This document shows, piece by piece, positions 1 through 8,164 of a stretch of DNA of 64,000 bases. Numbering within the stretch: position 1 is the stretch's first letter; each line of letters opens with the position of its first letter. Position numbers and translations under genes: made by a program. The notes under the pieces were generated by a model. That model worked only from the letters and a program-made list of their open reading frames with translations. It had not been told where the DNA came from and searched no databases. Source of the DNA: Cedecea colo (GTDB lineage Bacteria > Pseudomonadota > Gammaproteobacteria > Enterobacterales > Enterobacteriaceae); the NCBI RefSeq assembly GCF_011808225.1, contig NZ_SOYS01000001.1:1-64000 (forward strand), given 5' to 3'.

Positions 1-1527
1 GCGGTGCCGCCGACACTGCCATCAGAAACAGACAACGGCATAATCATTACCCGCACGGGCTATATTGCCAGCCGTAAAGATGCCCTGACAGTGATGTGGG
101 AGGGGATGCCTTATTACGAGAACCGCTGCTGGCGTCCTGCAGCTAAAAAGCGCCCGGTGGTCAGCGGCACTTTGATGGCGCGCGTGACCAGCGCCAGGGA
201 TAACGACATTTACGCCTGGCAGGATGCATCGGGGATGTACCGCGTGAAATTCGATGCTGACCGCGACGATAAACGCCAGGGCATGGAAAGTATGCCGGTA
301 CGCTTTGCCAAGCCTTACGGTGGTGACAAGTACGGCTTCCACTTCCCGCTGATCCAGGGCACTGAAGTCGCCATTGCGTTCCATGAGGGCGATCCGGATC
401 GTCCGTATATTGCCCATGCTCTGCACGACTCCCGCCATGTGGACCATGTCACCGAACTGAACAGTACGCGCAACGTAATACGCACTGCCGGTCTGAACAA
501 ACTGCGGATGGAGGATAAGCGCGGCGAAGAGCATGTGAAGCTCAGTACAGTGTACGGTGGTAAGACCCAACTTAATTTAGGTCACAATGTCGATGCTTCT
601 AGGGCCCTTCGTGGTGAGGGGGCAGAGCTTCGCACAGACCGACACGTCTCCATTCGCGGAGGGGCTGGCGTGTTCATTACGGCCGATAAACAGCCATTTG
701 CTGGCGATAAAATGCTCTCGATGAAAGAAGCTATTTCCCAGCTGGAAAACGCGCTCAGTATTGCCCGTAGCCTGTCTGACGCCGCAGAAACGGCAGATGC
801 CCTGCCTGCTGATATTCAGAGCCAGGTGGCACTGAATGACGCCCTGAAAGAACTGGTTCAGCCCGGGATGGTACTGAATGCACCAGAAGGTGTGAGCATC
901 ACCAGCCCTCAGGCAGTTCGTATGGCCTCGGGAAGCGCCAGTGTCGGGATCATGTCACAACAAAACACTGATATCAGTGCACTCAAGCGCTTTACAGTGG
1001 CTGCGGGTGAAGCCGTGAGCATGCTGGCCCGAAAGGCCGGAATGAAACTCTTTGCGGCTAAGGGAAAAGTAGATATCCAGGCTCAGGACGATGCGCTTGA
1101 TGCAATAGCCAAAAAAGATGTCACTGTAACCAGCACAGAAGGACGAGTGGAAATCACCGCAGCGAAAGATATAGTGCTAAAAAACCTCGATGGTTCATTT
1201 ATTCAGGTACAAGGTAAGAATATTATTTTGGGCTGCGAAGGAAATATTTTGTGGAAGTGCGCTAATGCGCAGAAAATGGGACCAGCGACGATAAGTTCAC
1301 CTCCACATGAATTCCCTAAAGGTTATGGAGGTGTTTATGCTCTTAATGATGAGAGTGGAAACATCATTCCGAAGACTGAGTACAAAGTTACTACCGCCGA
1401 AGGTCAGATCTTTACTGGTATCTCTGACGAAAGTGGCAAAACAATGCCTATTTATACCTCTATGCCTGGCAAACTTAACATTGAAATACTGGGTACCGGC
1501 AATTCAGCAAGGAGTAATAAAGCATGA
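1..1527 (+). CDS. vgrG: VgrG (TssI) spike protein, 3' part, with TTR-like C-terminal extension
   Basis: VgrG trimers form the spike on the Hcp tube of the T6SS and carry effectors. The reading frame is open from base 1, so the gp27-like N-terminal half lies outside the window; 508 residues are visible. The gp5-like OB-fold region is about residues 55-150 (YGFHFPLIQGTEVAIAFHEG, then DPDRPYIAHALHD). A DUF2345-type beta-helix repeat region follows, at about 350-425. The last 60-70 residues (YALNDESGNIIPKTEYKVTT, later GISDESGKTMPIY) resemble the transthyretin-like extension that binds Tle1 in enteroaggregative E. coli VgrG1. Base composition turns AT-rich near 1150, where the cargo-specific tail begins. 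The stop codon overlaps the start of the next gene (ATGA), so spike and effector are translationally linked. Family is certain; the TTR assignment is inferred from motif pattern. Confidence 0.95.
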   Translation, partial: AVPPTLPSETDNGIIITRTGYIASRKDALTVMWEGMPYYENRCWRPAAKKRPVVSGTLMARVTSARDNDIYAWQDASGMYRVKFDADRDDKRQGMESMPVRFAKPYGGDKYGFHFPLIQGTEVAIAFHEGDPDRPYIAHALHDSRHVDHVTELNSTRNVIRTAGLNKLRMEDKRGEEHVKLSTVYGGKTQLNLGHNVDASRALRGEGAELRTDRHVSIRGGAGVFITADKQPFAGDKMLSMKEAISQLENALSIARSLSDAAETADALPADIQSQVALNDALKELVQPGMVLNAPEGVSITSPQAVRMASGSASVGIMSQQNTDISALKRFTVAAGEAVSMLARKAGMKLFAAKGKVDIQAQDDALDAIAKKDVTVTSTEGRVEITAAKDIVLKNLDGSFIQVQGKNIILGCEGNILWKCANAQKMGPATISSPPHEFPKGYGGVYALNDESGNIIPKTEYKVTTAEGQIFTGISDESGKTMPIYTSMPGKLNIEILGTGNSARSNKA

Positions 1528-3092
1528 CAGATTACCATGCATGGGAGGCCAATGATTGCGAACATTTCACTGATGTAAACATCTCAGAAAAAACAATCGT
1601 TTGTAAACGAAAGCCTGTTCCTGGTATTACCATTACTATTGGGATGTTTTTTGATGGTACAGGTAATAATGTTTTCAATACAGATGAGCGCTTATTGAAA
1701 AGTTGTACTCACCTTGATGTTGGTCTCAAAAAAGAAGATCTTGAGCTTTGTACCAAAAAGCTGGGAATGAGTGTAAATGGCAGTGGTAGCTTTATGGGAT
1801 ATTATTCCAATATTCATTGGTTAAATACACTTTATTTCGTTGATGATGAGGTTGTTGAGGATAAAAATCAATTCCAGCGTGCTGTTTACGTTCAAGGTAT
1901 TGGCACACAAAAAGGCAAAGAAGACAGCTTGGTAGCAATGGGGACCGGGACTTTATCAGAAGGTGTGGTTGATAAGACCGATGAAGATGTTTCTCAAATC
2001 GCAAATGAAATCCGAACTTTGCTGGGTGAAGGAAATGGCATAACGAGCGCAATTGAAAAAATTCAGTTCGATATTTTTGGTTTCAGTCGGGGTGCAGCAG
2101 CAGCCCGTCATTTTGCAAATCGCGTCAGAAATAATGATAAGGCGATACAACTGGCAATCACTAAGGGGCTTGATGGCCGAAATCAGCATGGTCAGCCTGC
2201 CGGTGAAGTGCGGTTTATCGGATTGTTTGACACCGTTTGCGCCGTTGGGCTTGACCCGCACGATGCCATAAATCCGGGAGTAGATCTGGATTTACCTCCC
2301 GATATCGCACAGAAAGTTTTCCAGATAGCGGCGATGCACGAGTGTCGATATAACTTTAGCCTGAACAGTATAAAAGAATCGTGGCCAGAACTATCTCTCC
2401 CCGGGGTACATTCCGATATTGGCGGCGGCTACAACCCAAATGAACAGGAATATTATTTTTTAACTAAGCCGAAAAATGAAACGGTAAGGGATAGTGTTCC
2501 CCCAGGGATTACTGACGTTTATCGACAGACTGCAGCTGAAACACCTGATTTGAGGACATTTCCTAACCTAACCTCTGTAATGTCCAGTGGAGAGGTAAAA
2601 ACTGAAGCCTGGTATGATTATCTGGTAAACCATGATAAACGGCGTCAGGAGATAATAGAGAAACGCGTCGGCGCTGCTGTGACGCTTAAGCGAGTTGTCC
2701 CTAATGACTGGAGCAAGGTCAGCTTAAGGGTAATGCTGGATGCCGCAAAGGAAGCTGGATTAGTTTTTAATGCATATGATCCTTTATCTCCAGATATAAA
2801 GCTACCACCAGATCTTGAGTCACTAAGTGAGAAAGCTATTGCTCAAGGAAAGGCGGTAAGGAGCGGTTATGCATCTGTACCTTTTACCGCATCGGAAATT
2901 CAGCTGATAGGTAAATATATTCACTGCTCAGCAAACTGGAACCCCGTTGAATTCAAAACTGTATGGCTTGATGGTGATCATATTAGGACTATATATGGGG
3001 CAGTAAAAGCGACAGAGGTGTTTGGATTTATTAATCGTCCGAATCCCGGCTGGGCCCGCACAGTATGGAATATGAAAGGAGAAAAAGCATGA
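1524..3092 (+). CDS. tle1: Tle1-like T6SS phospholipase effector (DUF2235 alpha/beta hydrolase)
   Basis: Predicted antibacterial lipase effector that attacks membrane phospholipids in the target cell. The N-terminal region has the Tle1/DUF2235 signature FFDGTGNN, and the nucleophile elbow is GFSRGA with Ser188. Asp236 (GLFDTV) and His296 (GVHSDIGGGY) complete a plausible Ser-Asp-His triad. The Ser-to-Asp spacing of 48 equals that recalled for enteroaggregative E. coli Tle1. There is no signal peptide, as expected for a T6SS cargo. The 522-residue length fits the family. It overlaps vgrG by 4 bp and the downstream lipoprotein gene by 4 bp, giving a tightly coupled spike-effector-immunity unit. 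The gene is AT-rich relative to tssM onward, typical of exchanged cargo. Enzyme specificity (PLA1 or PLA2) cannot be read from the sequence. Confidence 0.88.
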   Translation: MTDYHAWEANDCEHFTDVNISEKTIVCKRKPVPGITITIGMFFDGTGNNVFNTDERLLKSCTHLDVGLKKEDLELCTKKLGMSVNGSGSFMGYYSNIHWLNTLYFVDDEVVEDKNQFQRAVYVQGIGTQKGKEDSLVAMGTGTLSEGVVDKTDEDVSQIANEIRTLLGEGNGITSAIEKIQFDIFGFSRGAAAARHFANRVRNNDKAIQLAITKGLDGRNQHGQPAGEVRFIGLFDTVCAVGLDPHDAINPGVDLDLPPDIAQKVFQIAAMHECRYNFSLNSIKESWPELSLPGVHSDIGGGYNPNEQEYYFLTKPKNETVRDSVPPGITDVYRQTAAETPDLRTFPNLTSVMSSGEVKTEAWYDYLVNHDKRRQEIIEKRVGAAVTLKRVVPNDWSKVSLRVMLDAAKEAGLVFNAYDPLSPDIKLPPDLESLSEKAIAQGKAVRSGYASVPFTASEIQLIGKYIHCSANWNPVEFKTVWLDGDHIRTIYGAVKATEVFGFINRPNPGWARTVWNMKGEKA

Positions 3093-3736
3093 GATTGATT
3101 ACCACTCTATTACCATTTGCTTTTCTTGTGGGCTGCAACAGCAGTTCGGCTACTGACCAGCAAGGGAAGATTAAAGCCCCTTTTGATGAGTGGTACTTTA
3201 CCTTTTCGACACCTAAAGCATTACCTGCTCAGGTAACACTTGTAAAGCTTATTGATATTAATGGATATGGAAAGGTTTTTCGAACAATAGACCAGCCACA
3301 AGGGCAAAGTGTGGGGACATGGAGTCAGCATGCCGGAAAGGGAACTTCACCGTTTAATAAAGCATCTTCCCCACCGCAAGTTATACAATTTTGCTGGGAT
3401 TCGATTATTGACAAAAAAGTTTATGAAACCACATTAGTGTTCTCTTCTGAAACTAAAAACAAAATGCTTAGCACGGAACCCAATAACTATAGTCCTGAAG
3501 ACACGTATTACTTTAAGTATATGGTGATTGGCCTTGCACCTGAAGGAAAAGTCAGGGTTTGGCTAAAAAATAACGGCAGGCCTAATCTTGAACAAACTAG
3601 CACAGAAATTACAACGGTTTCAGGGATGGATTTAGATATGTGTAAGAACATAACTGGCCATCCCAATGGATTTACATACTATGGAGATACTCCAGAGTTT
3701 ATAAAAGGCAAGAAATATCCTTACGGTGTTTGGTAG
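3089..3736 (+). CDS. DUF2931-family lipoprotein, probable Tle1 immunity protein (copy 1, intact)
   Basis: A 215-residue secreted lipoprotein. The signal peptide MRLITTLLPFAFLVGC ends at lipobox Cys16. The body shows the DUF2931 pattern: DEWYFTFSTPKALPAQVTLV, RTIDQPQG, FCWDSIIDKKVYETTL, VIGLAPEGKVRVWL and a C-terminal KYPYG. The ATG at 3089 was chosen because it gives a proper lipoprotein signal, has an AAGGAGA ribosome site just upstream, and overlaps the tle1 stop (ATGA); an upstream in-frame start would add eight charged residues before the signal. Periplasmic or outer-membrane lipoproteins are known immunity proteins for Tle1 lipases, and position directly after tle1 supports that role. 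Immunity is inferred, not shown. It heads an array of four related copies. Confidence 0.85.
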   Translation: MRLITTLLPFAFLVGCNSSSATDQQGKIKAPFDEWYFTFSTPKALPAQVTLVKLIDINGYGKVFRTIDQPQGQSVGTWSQHAGKGTSPFNKASSPPQVIQFCWDSIIDKKVYETTLVFSSETKNKMLSTEPNNYSPEDTYYFKYMVIGLAPEGKVRVWLKNNGRPNLEQTSTEITTVSGMDLDMCKNITGHPNGFTYYGDTPEFIKGKKYPYGVW

Positions 3737-3900
3737 AAATTAAAATAGCGAAGGATTTAAAAGTCTCAACATTAAATAGGCTTTGTGTTGTATTTACCCT
3801 AAATAATTCGAGTTGTAGGAAGGTGGCTGGGGGAAAGAGTGCAGCCAACGCCCCTGCAGCTTGAAGTATGATGGGTATAGAATATAAAAGGACAAAAAGC

Positions 3901-4549
3901 ATGAGATTAATTACCACATTATTATCATTGGTTTTTCTGGTGGGCTGCAACAGTAGTTCGGCCACTGGCTAGCAAGGGAAGATTAAAGCCCCTTTTGATG
4001 AGTGGTACTTTACCTTTTCGACACCTAAAGCATTACCTGCTCAGGTGACACTTGTAAAGCTTATTGATGTCAACGGTTATGGAAAAGTTTTTTGGACAAT
4101 AGACCAACCACAAGGGCAAAGTGTGGGGACCTGGAGCCAGCATGCCGGAAAAGGAACTTCGCCTTTTAATAAAGTATCTTCCCCCCCCCGCAAGTTATAC
4201 AATTTTGCTGGGATTCAATTATTGACAAAAAAGTTTATGAAACTACATTAGTTTTCTCTTCTGAACCTAAAAATAAAATGCTTACTACGGAGCCCAGCAA
4301 CTATAACTCTGAAGATACTTGTTACTTTCAATATATAGTGATTGGTCTTGCACCTGAAGGTAAAGTCAGGGTTTGGCTAAAAACAATGGTAGACCTAATC
4401 TTGAACAAACAGGCACTGAAATCACAACGGTTTCGGGTAATGAACTGAATATGTGCAAAGGCGTTACGGAAAGTGATTTTTCCTATGGGTATAGTAATAC
4501 AACCAAAGAGTTCATCAAGGGTAAAAAATATCCTTATGGTTTATGGTGA
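3901..4549 (+). pseudogene. DUF2931 lipoprotein copy 2, inactivated duplicate of copy 1
   Basis: Close duplicate of copy 1, including the MRLITT leader and GCNSSSA lipobox. It carries several disabling lesions. A TAG at 3970-3972 replaces the CAG of copy 1 at codon 24. A run of nine C at 4181-4189 replaces a 7-base tract and shifts the frame by two. One base has been lost from the A-run near 4380. Matching sequence can nevertheless be followed to the original stop at 4547-4549. The upstream spacer keeps an AAGGA ribosome site, so this was a complete gene when duplicated. With a stop at codon 24 plus frameshifts it should not yield an immunity protein. Confidence 0.9.
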
Positions 4550-4646
4550 ATAATCGTATTTTGAAGACGGTGTCGTGTTCAATACTCTCTAGTCGTCTGA
4601 ACTTTTGGTCGGTTTAAGTAGCCTGGAATATTCAGGGATGGAAATC

Positions 4647-5294
4647 ATGAAATCAATCACAAGACTAATTTCGCTTTTATTACTTGCGGGTTCTGTTAGT
4701 GCCTGTGCTAGTGAGAAATCAAACAGTCTCAAAACGCCATGGGACAAGTGATATTTCGCCTTCACTACCCCAAAAGCCTTACCGGCACAGGTTACTTTAT
4801 TAAAGCTGTTAGACGTTGATGGTTATGCATCGACATATCGGACTATTGATCAGCCACAAGGCATAAGCGTAGGAAAATGGAGTGAGCGTAACTCAGCAGG
4901 AAATACACAGTTTAATAAAGCCGACAGGTTGCCACAGATAATGATATTTTGCTGGGACTCAATCATTGATAAAAAGGTTTATCAGTCCACTTTGTTTTTT
5001 ACTCAAGATACATGGAATAAGATGACAACCCCTTATCCTGATGTCTTAGAGCCTGGGAAAGATGCATATCGGCAGACGATGCTGATAGGATTAGCCCCGG
5101 AAGGGAAAGTACGAGTCTGGCTAAGACAATATGGTCATTCGGATATTCCATTAAATGATACAAGAATAACAACTGTTTCAGGTAAAGACCTTGATATGTG
5201 TAAAGAGGTAACCAAAAGCAATTTTAGTTATGGTTATGATGAAGATATCTTAGGGTTTATAAAAAACAAAAAATACCCTTATGGGTTATGGTGA
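4647..5294 (+). pseudogene. DUF2931 lipoprotein copy 3, single nonsense mutation
   Basis: Near-identical to copy 4: leader MKSITRLISLLLLAGSVSAC, then DUF2931 motifs ending KYPYGLW. The frame from ATG 4647 is interrupted only by TGA at 4749-4751 (codon 35), where copy 4 has TGG (Trp) in the conserved WYFAF motif. The remaining 181 codons are open to the stop at 5292-5294. An internal ATG at 4929 could start only a leaderless fragment. The lesion is a single base and looks recent, so the gene could revert or be intact in sister strains. A sequencing error is possible but would need read support. Confidence 0.85.
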
Positions 5295-5391
5295 AACATC
5301 ATCTTTAAAAGACGGTAGTGCACTAAATATCCGCGAATCATCCAAACCTCGGTTGGGGGGGCGCTGTCTGGAATATGCAGGGAGGGAAATC

Positions 5392-6039
5392 ATGAAATCA
5401 ATCGCCAGACTAATTTCGCTTTTATTACTTGCGGGTTCTGTTAGTGCCTGTGCCAGTGAGCAACCTAACAGTCTTAAAACCCCTTGGGGCAAATGGTATT
5501 TCGCCTTTACTACCCCAAAAGCTTTACCGGCACAGGTTACACTATTAAAGCTTTTGGATGTTGATGGTTATGCATCGACGTATCGGACTATCGATCAGCC
5601 ACAAGGGATCAATGTAGGTAAATGGAGTGAACGTAACTCTGCGGGGAATACACAATTTAATAAAGCCGATAGATTGCTACAGATAATGATATTTTGCTGG
5701 GACTCAATCATTGATAAAAAGGTTTATCAGTCCACTTTATTCTTTACTCAAGATACATGGAATAAGATGACTACCCCTTATCCTGATGTCTTAGAACCTG
5801 CAAAAAATGCATACCGACAGACTATGCTGATAGGTTTGGCCCCGGAGGGGAAAGTACGAGTCTGGCTAAGACAATATGGCCATTCAGATATTCCTTTAAA
5901 TGATACAAGAATAACTACAGTTTCAGGTAAAGACCTTGATATGTGTAAAGGTGAAACGAACTTTCCTAATGGCTATGAATATAGCGAGAGTATAAAAAAA
6001 TTTGTAAGTGGGAAAAAATATCCTTATGGAACTTGGTGA
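5392..6039 (+). CDS. DUF2931-family lipoprotein, probable T6SS immunity protein (copy 4, intact)
   Basis: A 215-residue lipoprotein precursor with leader MKSIARLISLLLLAGSVSAC and lipobox Cys20. DUF2931 body: GKWYFAFTTPKALPAQVTLL, YRTIDQPQG, FCWDSIIDKKVYQSTLFFTQ, GLAPEGKVRVWL, C-terminal KYPYGTW. The start at 5392 follows a strong GGGAGGG site and gives the signal peptide; the frame is open 111 bases further upstream but that extension destroys the signal. It is paired by sequence with the broken copy 3 and is only moderately similar to copies 1 and 2, so it may guard against a different lipase variant. It has its own spacer of about 100 bp from copy 3, containing a run of seven G. Confidence 0.85.
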   Translation: MKSIARLISLLLLAGSVSACASEQPNSLKTPWGKWYFAFTTPKALPAQVTLLKLLDVDGYASTYRTIDQPQGINVGKWSERNSAGNTQFNKADRLLQIMIFCWDSIIDKKVYQSTLFFTQDTWNKMTTPYPDVLEPAKNAYRQTMLIGLAPEGKVRVWLRQYGHSDIPLNDTRITTVSGKDLDMCKGETNFPNGYEYSESIKKFVSGKKYPYGTW

Positions 6040-6113
6040 GTTATCATTATTTAAAATGAAAGTTGGTTGCCAGCAGTCTCTAATTTTTTGTGATTGTTCT
6101 GCAATGGGGGGTT

Positions 6114-6683
6114 ATGAAATCACTTTTCTACTTATTTTTGTTGTCTATCTCTATCCCTGTTTTTTCTCAATCAATCGTTATCGACCCTACGTCCGCAACA
6201 ACTAAAGCCGACGATGCAAACTCAATTGCCAATATGTATCGTATGGGCATGGGTGTTCCGAAGGATATGAAAAAAGCATTTGAACTCTATCAGGTCGCTG
6301 CTGAACTCGGAAACACGGATGCTCAGGTCGATTTAGGTGATATGTATTATTCTGGCGAAGAAATTTCTCAGAGTTACGAAAAGGCCAATTATTGGTATGA
6401 GAAGGCTGCGAAAAATAACAGCGCTAAAGCTCAGATGTATTTAGGTTACGCATACCTTAATGGAAAGGGCGTCGCTGTGGATTATGATAAAGCCAAAAAT
6501 TTTCTTGAGATTGCAGTTAAACAAAGCGAGCCTTCAGCCATGTATCATTTAGGTACGATGTATTTTGATGGTAAAGGGATAGCTGTAAATAGAAGTAAGG
6601 CCATCCCACTGTTCCAAAAAAGCTGCTCCGAAGGTGATTCTAATGCGTGTGATAAGTTAAAGGAAATTAATATAGAGAAATAA
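6114..6683 (+). CDS. Secreted Sel1-like repeat protein, candidate immunity protein
   Basis: A 189-residue protein with signal peptide MKSLFYLFLLSISIPVFS followed by Sel1-like tetratricopeptide units: MYRMGMGVPKDMKKAFELYQ, DMYYSGEEISQSYEKANYWY, YAYLNGKGVAVDYDKAKNFL and MYFDGKGIAVNRSKAIPLFQ. It ends in a short Cys-containing tail (SCSEGDSNACDKL). The ATG at 6114 follows a GGGGGG ribosome site and gives a clean leader; the earlier in-frame start at 6090 does not. Sel1 proteins recur as periplasmic immunity proteins beside T6SS lipase effectors, and the position between the DUF2931 array and PAAR fits. No cognate toxin is visible beside it other than tle1. The immunity role is inference. Confidence 0.75.
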   Translation: MKSLFYLFLLSISIPVFSQSIVIDPTSATTKADDANSIANMYRMGMGVPKDMKKAFELYQVAAELGNTDAQVDLGDMYYSGEEISQSYEKANYWYEKAAKNNSAKAQMYLGYAYLNGKGVAVDYDKAKNFLEIAVKQSEPSAMYHLGTMYFDGKGIAVNRSKAIPLFQKSCSEGDSNACDKLKEINIEK

Positions 6684-6739
6684 TGTTTTTACCTGCATAA
6701 AGAAATGAATATGCGGAAATCAAAAAAGTGGAGTTTCGT

Positions 6740-7006
6740 ATGTCTAAAGGCTTTGTATTGATTGGTGATAAAACCACGCATGGCGGCCAGGTCATTTCTG
6801 CCTCATTAACAATAGTAGTAAATGGAAAAAAGGTAGCTCTCGTGGGTGATAAGGTCAGTTGCCCAAAAGATGGGCATGGCATTAATGCCATTATTGAAGG
6901 ATCGCCTGAATGGACCTCTGACGGTAAAGCCGTGGTTGTGGATGGTTGCCACTGTGAGTGCGGTTGTCAGGTGATCTCCAGTGCACCGGATTGTGTAATA
7001 GGATAA
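6740..7006 (+). CDS. PAAR-domain T6SS spike-tip protein
   Basis: PAAR proteins sharpen the VgrG spike and can carry extra effectors. This one is 88 residues with a PAAR-only architecture: MSKGFVLIGDKTTHGGQVIS, VVNGKKVALVGDKVSCPKDG and VDGCHCECGCQVISS. His and Cys residues suited to zinc binding at the cone tip are present. There is no C-terminal toxin extension, so it serves as a plain tip. The ATG at 6740 was chosen over 6728 because the GTGGAG ribosome site lies between them. It sits 3 bp before the next gene and appears to be the first gene of the run leading into tssM. Confidence 0.92.
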   Translation: MSKGFVLIGDKTTHGGQVISASLTIVVNGKKVALVGDKVSCPKDGHGINAIIEGSPEWTSDGKAVVVDGCHCECGCQVISSAPDCVIG

Positions 7007-7009
7007 GTA

Positions 7010-8164
7010 ATGAGCTGGGAGCGTCAGAAATCAACAATATCGACTAAGCCTGAAGAACCTTCATTCATCCTGTGGATGATGTTGGGGGTTTTCGCGCTGG
7101 TCGGTTGTGTACTGCTGTTTGTCCTGCATGCCAATAAACTGGCAGGGCCACTTCAAACATTTAATCTTTGGGCTGTCACCGCAGGCCCTGCAGTTGTCTG
7201 GTTTTTCTTTTTGTGTCTGCGTGGCTGGATCTATAACAATGCTTTTGACAGACACGAATTTGAAGCCAATGAGGCAGAGTATGCGCAACAACAATGGATG
7301 GAGTGGTCTGGACGCAATATCGCAGTATTACACAGTGGTGTAATGCTGCCTGCAAATCTGACATCTCAAAATTTTATTGCAGCCCCGCCAACGTTGGAGC
7401 AGAGCACATCTCTGACCCAACGAATTTGTCTGCAAGATCATGAGACGCTTTTTTCAGTTCTGTTGACCGGGTTAAGTCCAGTACTGGCAAAGTTGCCTTT
7501 AGATTTAGCACCAGCGGTCACGCTACTGACAGATTCTCACGATGACATACTGGTATTGCAGGATGCATTTGCGCAGGCCTGGCAGCCAGCCATTCTGGAT
7601 CTCCCTGTTCCACAGTTGACAATTCTTACGTCAAAGACCTTCCTCTCACTGGATGAGCGAATTAAATCACCAACGCTGGATGTGGATTTAATCCTTATTC
7701 ACCAGACACAGGGACGGGACGCGTACAGTGATGCACTCGCAATCCTGTTGTTGACCTCCGATGATGTCGCCACAAAATACAATCTTTCGCTTAATGCCCG
7801 TCTTTTGCGGCCAATGGCTTTTGATATGGCGATTTCAGAAAAATTGCTGGATACATTTTTCTCGACACAAACTCAGGCCTGTGCCACCGCCAGTATTGTC
7901 GGCGACAGAGTGGAATGGGGTAAGGCATTTTCTGATTTGCTCGCAGCGACACAGGATTATGGCGGTCACTGGAAACCTGAACAACTCCACTGGCTGGAAA
8001 AATATGCCGGGCTCAGCGGCCCCTTTTCTCCATGGGTAATGGCAGCAGTCGCCAGCGATATCGTGAACATACAAAAAGCAGACTGTCTGATGCTTTCTAC
8101 AGATGGTGAGCAGAAATTTATTAATACAGTGCAAACAGGGAACCGAAACGATGACCACGGGTGA
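7010..8164 (+). CDS. T6SS-linked inner-membrane protein of unknown function
   Basis: I do not recognise a named family. The 384-residue protein starts with a short basic cytoplasmic stretch, then two hydrophobic spans at about residues 19-41 (ILWMMLGVFALVGCVLLFVL) and 52-74. A large soluble domain follows with no motif I can assign. The gene lies 3 bp after PAAR and overlaps tssM by 14 bp, so it is co-translated with the membrane-complex gene. A protein in this slot, between PAAR and tssM, is also found in Sci-1-type T6SS clusters of E. coli as far as I recall. A role at the membrane complex or in effector loading is plausible but unsupported by direct sequence evidence. Confidence 0.8.
   Translation: MSWERQKSTISTKPEEPSFILWMMLGVFALVGCVLLFVLHANKLAGPLQTFNLWAVTAGPAVVWFFFLCLRGWIYNNAFDRHEFEANEAEYAQQQWMEWSGRNIAVLHSGVMLPANLTSQNFIAAPPTLEQSTSLTQRICLQDHETLFSVLLTGLSPVLAKLPLDLAPAVTLLTDSHDDILVLQDAFAQAWQPAILDLPVPQLTILTSKTFLSLDERIKSPTLDVDLILIHQTQGRDAYSDALAILLLTSDDVATKYNLSLNARLLRPMAFDMAISEKLLDTFFSTQTQACATASIVGDRVEWGKAFSDLLAATQDYGGHWKPEQLHWLEKYAGLSGPFSPWVMAAVASDIVNIQKADCLMLSTDGEQKFINTVQTGNRNDDHG

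Noticed and set aside
4181-4189. Nine-C run in DUF2931 copy 2 as a phase-variation switch
   Set aside because: An upstream in-frame TAG (3970-3972) and a downstream single-base loss keep the gene dead whatever the tract length.
4749-4751. TGA in copy 3 as a selenocysteine codon
   Set aside because: The paralogue has Trp (TGG) in a conserved WYF motif and no selenocysteine insertion hairpin follows; a nonsense mutation is simpler.
5281-5391. N-terminal extension of DUF2931 copy 4
   Set aside because: It precedes the ribosome site and would destroy the lipoprotein signal peptide.
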